A stretch of 64,000 nt of DNA from Diploptera punctata (lineage: Eukaryota; Arthropoda; Insecta; Blattodea; Blaberidae). The DNA lies in NCBI GenBank assembly GCA_030220185.1, contig JASPKZ010001602.1, positions 177,501-241,500 on the forward strand, read 5' to 3'. A program made the position numbers and the translations under genes. Within the stretch, counting starts at the first letter, position 1; each line of letters begins with the position of its first letter. Below, piece after piece: positions 61,605 to 64,000 of this stretch. The notes beneath the pieces were generated by a model. That model ran no database searches and had not been told where the DNA came from. It worked only from the letters and a program-made list of their open reading frames with translations.

Positions 61605-62546
61605 TATGTACTAACATTTTTTAAATATAAAATAAGTACCTGATGTATCAGTCCTCCGTAATTAAAATGGATTTCTGTTTCAGAAACTTCGTCAGTTAGT
61701 ACCAAATGACATACCTAAATGGAACATGTTCTGAAAGGCCTATATGGCGCTTTAATCGATTTACCTTCCCCATCCAATATTAGAAGATGGTGAAATTTTG
61801 GATCTTTTTAATTATGGGGACCGTATGGTGAATTATGTTCTTTTTTTAGTTTTCATCTGATTGTTTTGCAACTTTTATCACATACATTACGTGCTTATAG
61901 AAACGTTTCTATTAAGTTTGGTGTTTGTAAGTACAATAGTTTCAGAATTATGATTTTTTAAATATTTTCTAAAAATATGCTCCTTACGAAGCATTTTTAA
62001 ATATTTTCTGATGCAATTTGAGATTCAGAGTCTTTATGATTCCACTAAATATATTTGCTATGCAAACAAATCATAAAGGGAGGATACTGCTTATTTTTAT
62101 TTTTTTGAAAAAAGTACACTATTAACTGCATAGCAAATGTGAATTAGCGTATATTGGAGACTCTATCCACATAATTGCACTTTGATAGCACAAAAATTGC
62201 ATCGTAAGGAGCATTTTAAGTTTTGGAAAATGTGAAAAAAAAATGGAAACGGAGAAAATCTCATATTAAAGTTTAGGTAGTAATCCTGATCATACAGTGC
62301 AAGGGTATTTATTTACACACTTACGTCATGAACTCAATTTTTCTCATACAATATTTTTTTTATATAAAATGATCGCTACGAATCAAAGTTATTAACAAGT
62401 AAATAAGCAAAAAATGCATTTTTTTATTATTTTTCAACATTTTCATTATTCGGTCCCCTTAATTGACGAAGTTTTTTTTAAATCAAATTTATTTGAGGAC
62501 GACTGATATATTTGGTACTAATTTCAATATTTAAAAAATGTTACTA
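61605..62546. repeat. ~940-bp fold-back element
   Basis: Outer arms 61605-61700 and 62455-62546 share, in complement, CTAACATTTTTTAAATAT, TATCAGTC and AACTTCGTCA. Inner arms 61975-62066 and 62126-62216 share ATGCTCCTTACGA, AGAGTC and TTTGCTATGCA. The centre is about 62067-62125. No coding capacity. It resembles a long imperfect palindromic MITE; no clear target duplication. Confidence 0.78.
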
Positions 62547-62686
62547 GCAACATTCGTTAATAAAATTAGAACTAGACAATTTACATATTTCGTTTAAGTC
62601 TAAACCCATCTGGCCAGTAGGATTAACATTAAAAATATTTATCGATTAAGTTTTAAGAAATTTAGATAAAAGTATCATGATCTTGA

Positions 62687-62870
62687 AGAAGATTTCCGGA
62701 CTGTAGGCCGTGGTCTACAGGCTTGAAGTTCGCCAATGTTTCGCCAGAGACTGCGTTTGGCATCTTCAAGGGTTGTCTTGACACTTCAAGCCTCATGACC
62801 ACGGCCTACAGCCCGGAAATCTTCTTAAAGACCATCATGGCAACTCCGGCCGTGAAAGCCTAAGTCAATA
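62687..62870. repeat. Inverted repeat with hammerhead-like motif (copy 3)
   Basis: GAAGATTTCCGGACTGTAGG, CCGTGGTCTACAGGCTTGAA at 62690-62729 is mirrored by ACTTCAAGCCTCATGACCAC, GGCCTACAGCCCGGAAATC at 62782-62821. On the minus strand the loop reads CCTTGAAGATGCC..GGCGAAACATTGGCG, in which TGCC pairs with GGCG next to GAAAC. GGCCGTGAAAGCC follows at 62848, as in copy 1. Confidence 0.7.
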
Positions 62871-63061
62871 CATTAGATAAAAGTGTTTGTATAATAAATT
62901 ACACTGGTCAACATGAGTTTTGTCTCATGCGTACCAATATTTGTACTTAATGCAGTTTTTAATCGTGTTTTCAAGAATATATTCGGAATTTCTCCATCAC
63001 CCACAGTTTTTTATTTCAATTTAAATTAATGGATTTAAATAATAATTTTTAATGCACTTTT

Positions 63062-63358
63062 TTTCGTCCATTTTCCCATTGCAAAATAAAACCAAATGAG
63101 CTAACTCAGGAGATTTCAGCTATGGAAAAGAGATATCAAGGCAAATGGAATCCTAATATGCTGGCCGATTATTGTTGGACCATCAAGAGGGATGCTCCAC
63201 AGGAAAAATATAGCAGAAAATCGTCATTTCTTACTTTCCAGGTGGTCCGAATGTTCGAATATTGTGTAGTTACGAATGTAGAAAATATTAAAGTGTTTGG
63301 AATTATATATTCCTGTCTCTCGGAAGCCTTGCGTGATGGAGAAAACCCGATATCATAA
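63062..63358 (+). pseudogene. Unidentified protein-like frame
   Basis: The frame is open from about 63062 (RPFSHCKIKPNELTQEISA) through the ATG at 63122 (MEKRYQGKWNPNMLADYCW, TIKRDAPQEKY) to a stop at 63356-63358. Composition is protein-like (W, C and charged residues) up to about 63230, after which it looks random. It may be a transposon-derived N-terminal fragment. I cannot name the family. Confidence 0.35.
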
Positions 63359-63681
63359 TTGAATTCAGGAGAAAAAATACTATCAGAATCACATATTTTT
63401 CTTTTTGAGACAAAAAAAGAGTTTCTTTTTTGTTGCTCAGTGTTATGTGTATCAATTTATAAACATTTCCGCATCGTATCACTGGTCAACCACTTCCTGT
63501 TTTACACAATAGAATTTTTAAATATCTTTCACGATCTCTGAATTTTAGCCGTGGGATTTTTGTAAACGACAAATTGAAACCAACCTTGAAATTTTGCTAT
63601 GCATTTCCGTCCACTTTTGATGTAAAAGTAAAATATTAGCTTTTAGTTTTAACTATAAATAGCCGAAATTGAATATGATGA
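63359..63681. other. No recognised feature
   Basis: Short AT-rich frames only. Confidence 0.5.
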
Positions 63682-64000
63682 TTAATGACGTAGCCCATTG
63701 TTGAGCCATAGCCTCTCCTCTGTCAGGAGTTAATAGACTAACTTAATTTTAGTTACCTTATTTGCCCAAAGTTGTCATGAGGGGCATGTGGTCAACACAT
63801 CAATTCAGTGAGACATCTAGCAGGCAACTAAGGTATTACTAGGACGTTTAAGATCGGTGAATTTGTTTAGATACTTTTTTTTCAGGCTTGAGGATTTTTT
63901 ACGAGCCTGAAAATCTTCAGACTCGGGGTCAAAGCTTAAAGTTCCTCCCAGAGGTCTTGCTCTTTGGATTTTTCCATCCTAAAAAATCCATTGACCGTGG
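63682..64000 (-). mobile_element. SINE S2 variant, cut by window end
   Basis: It starts with GTTGAGCCATAGCCTCTCCT, like 37975-38079, and continues with S2 blocks: CATGTGGTCAACACAT, GGTATTACTAGGACG, TTTTTCAGGCTTGAGGATTT, GAGCCTGAAAATCTTCAGAC and TTTGGATTTTTCCATCCTAA. The head lies beyond 64000. Confidence 0.85.

Overview
This window is eukaryotic, AT-rich and almost entirely made of mobile-element remains. I see no complete host gene, no rRNA gene and no convincing functional tRNA gene. The mix of elements points to an arthropod, most likely an insect with a large, repeat-rich genome: non-LTR retrotransposons whose 3' ends run into trinucleotide arrays, several tRNA-headed SINE families, Tc1/mariner relatives including a DD41D element, Penelope-like and R2-like relics, and long TA and TTA microsatellites. 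A cockroach-like (polyneopteran) genome would fit, but the species cannot be fixed from the sequence alone.

Layout, 0-17 kb: a non-LTR reverse transcriptase (RT) relic opens the window. Diverged dispersed repeats follow, then a 500-bp tail-to-tail SINE palindrome (5032-5541), an RT family alpha copy (6163-7363), an RT fragment with a zinc-knuckle tail (7845-8620, minus), and a Penelope-like GIY-YIG fragment between 229-bp inverted arms (9211-9885). The longest alpha copy (11485-13335, minus) abuts another RT tail (13392-14033). An R2-like relic with a restriction-like endonuclease lies at 14990-15970 (minus).

Layout, 17-43 kb: a 905-bp MITE-like element (17033-17937), a diverged direct duplication (20022-21435), a nearly complete CR1/Jockey-group element (24003-27082), an inverted repeat with 87-bp arms (28473-28736), many SINE copies, and an internally deleted Tc1/mariner-type element with TIRs and TA target duplications (40292-41151).

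Layout, 43-64 kb: an alpha copy is split by an 828-bp insertion with a 5-bp target duplication (41520-43221). It is followed by a SINE nested in a palindrome (43640-44235), RT tails, a nearly intact Tc1 DD34E element (52002-53542), a nearly intact DD41D element with a duplicated end (55884-57391), the second inverted copy of the 905-bp MITE-like element (58812-59714), and large fold-back sequences (57446-57678, 61605-62546, 62687-62832).

Nothing here works as a gene pathway. The logic is parasitic: autonomous elements (RTs, transposases) and non-autonomous followers (SINEs S1-S5, MITE-like sequences, internal-deletion derivatives) nest in one another. RT 3' ends seed microsatellites, and S1 SINEs repeatedly lie in TA arrays. 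The most unusual items are the 905-bp TA-flanked family with internal hairpin motifs, the recurring inverted sequences with a hammerhead-like CTTGA..A/GAAAC arrangement, the R2-like relic outside rDNA, and the 828-bp insertion that opens a fused reading frame.

Family names used here (alpha, beta, S1-S5) are local labels, not database names.
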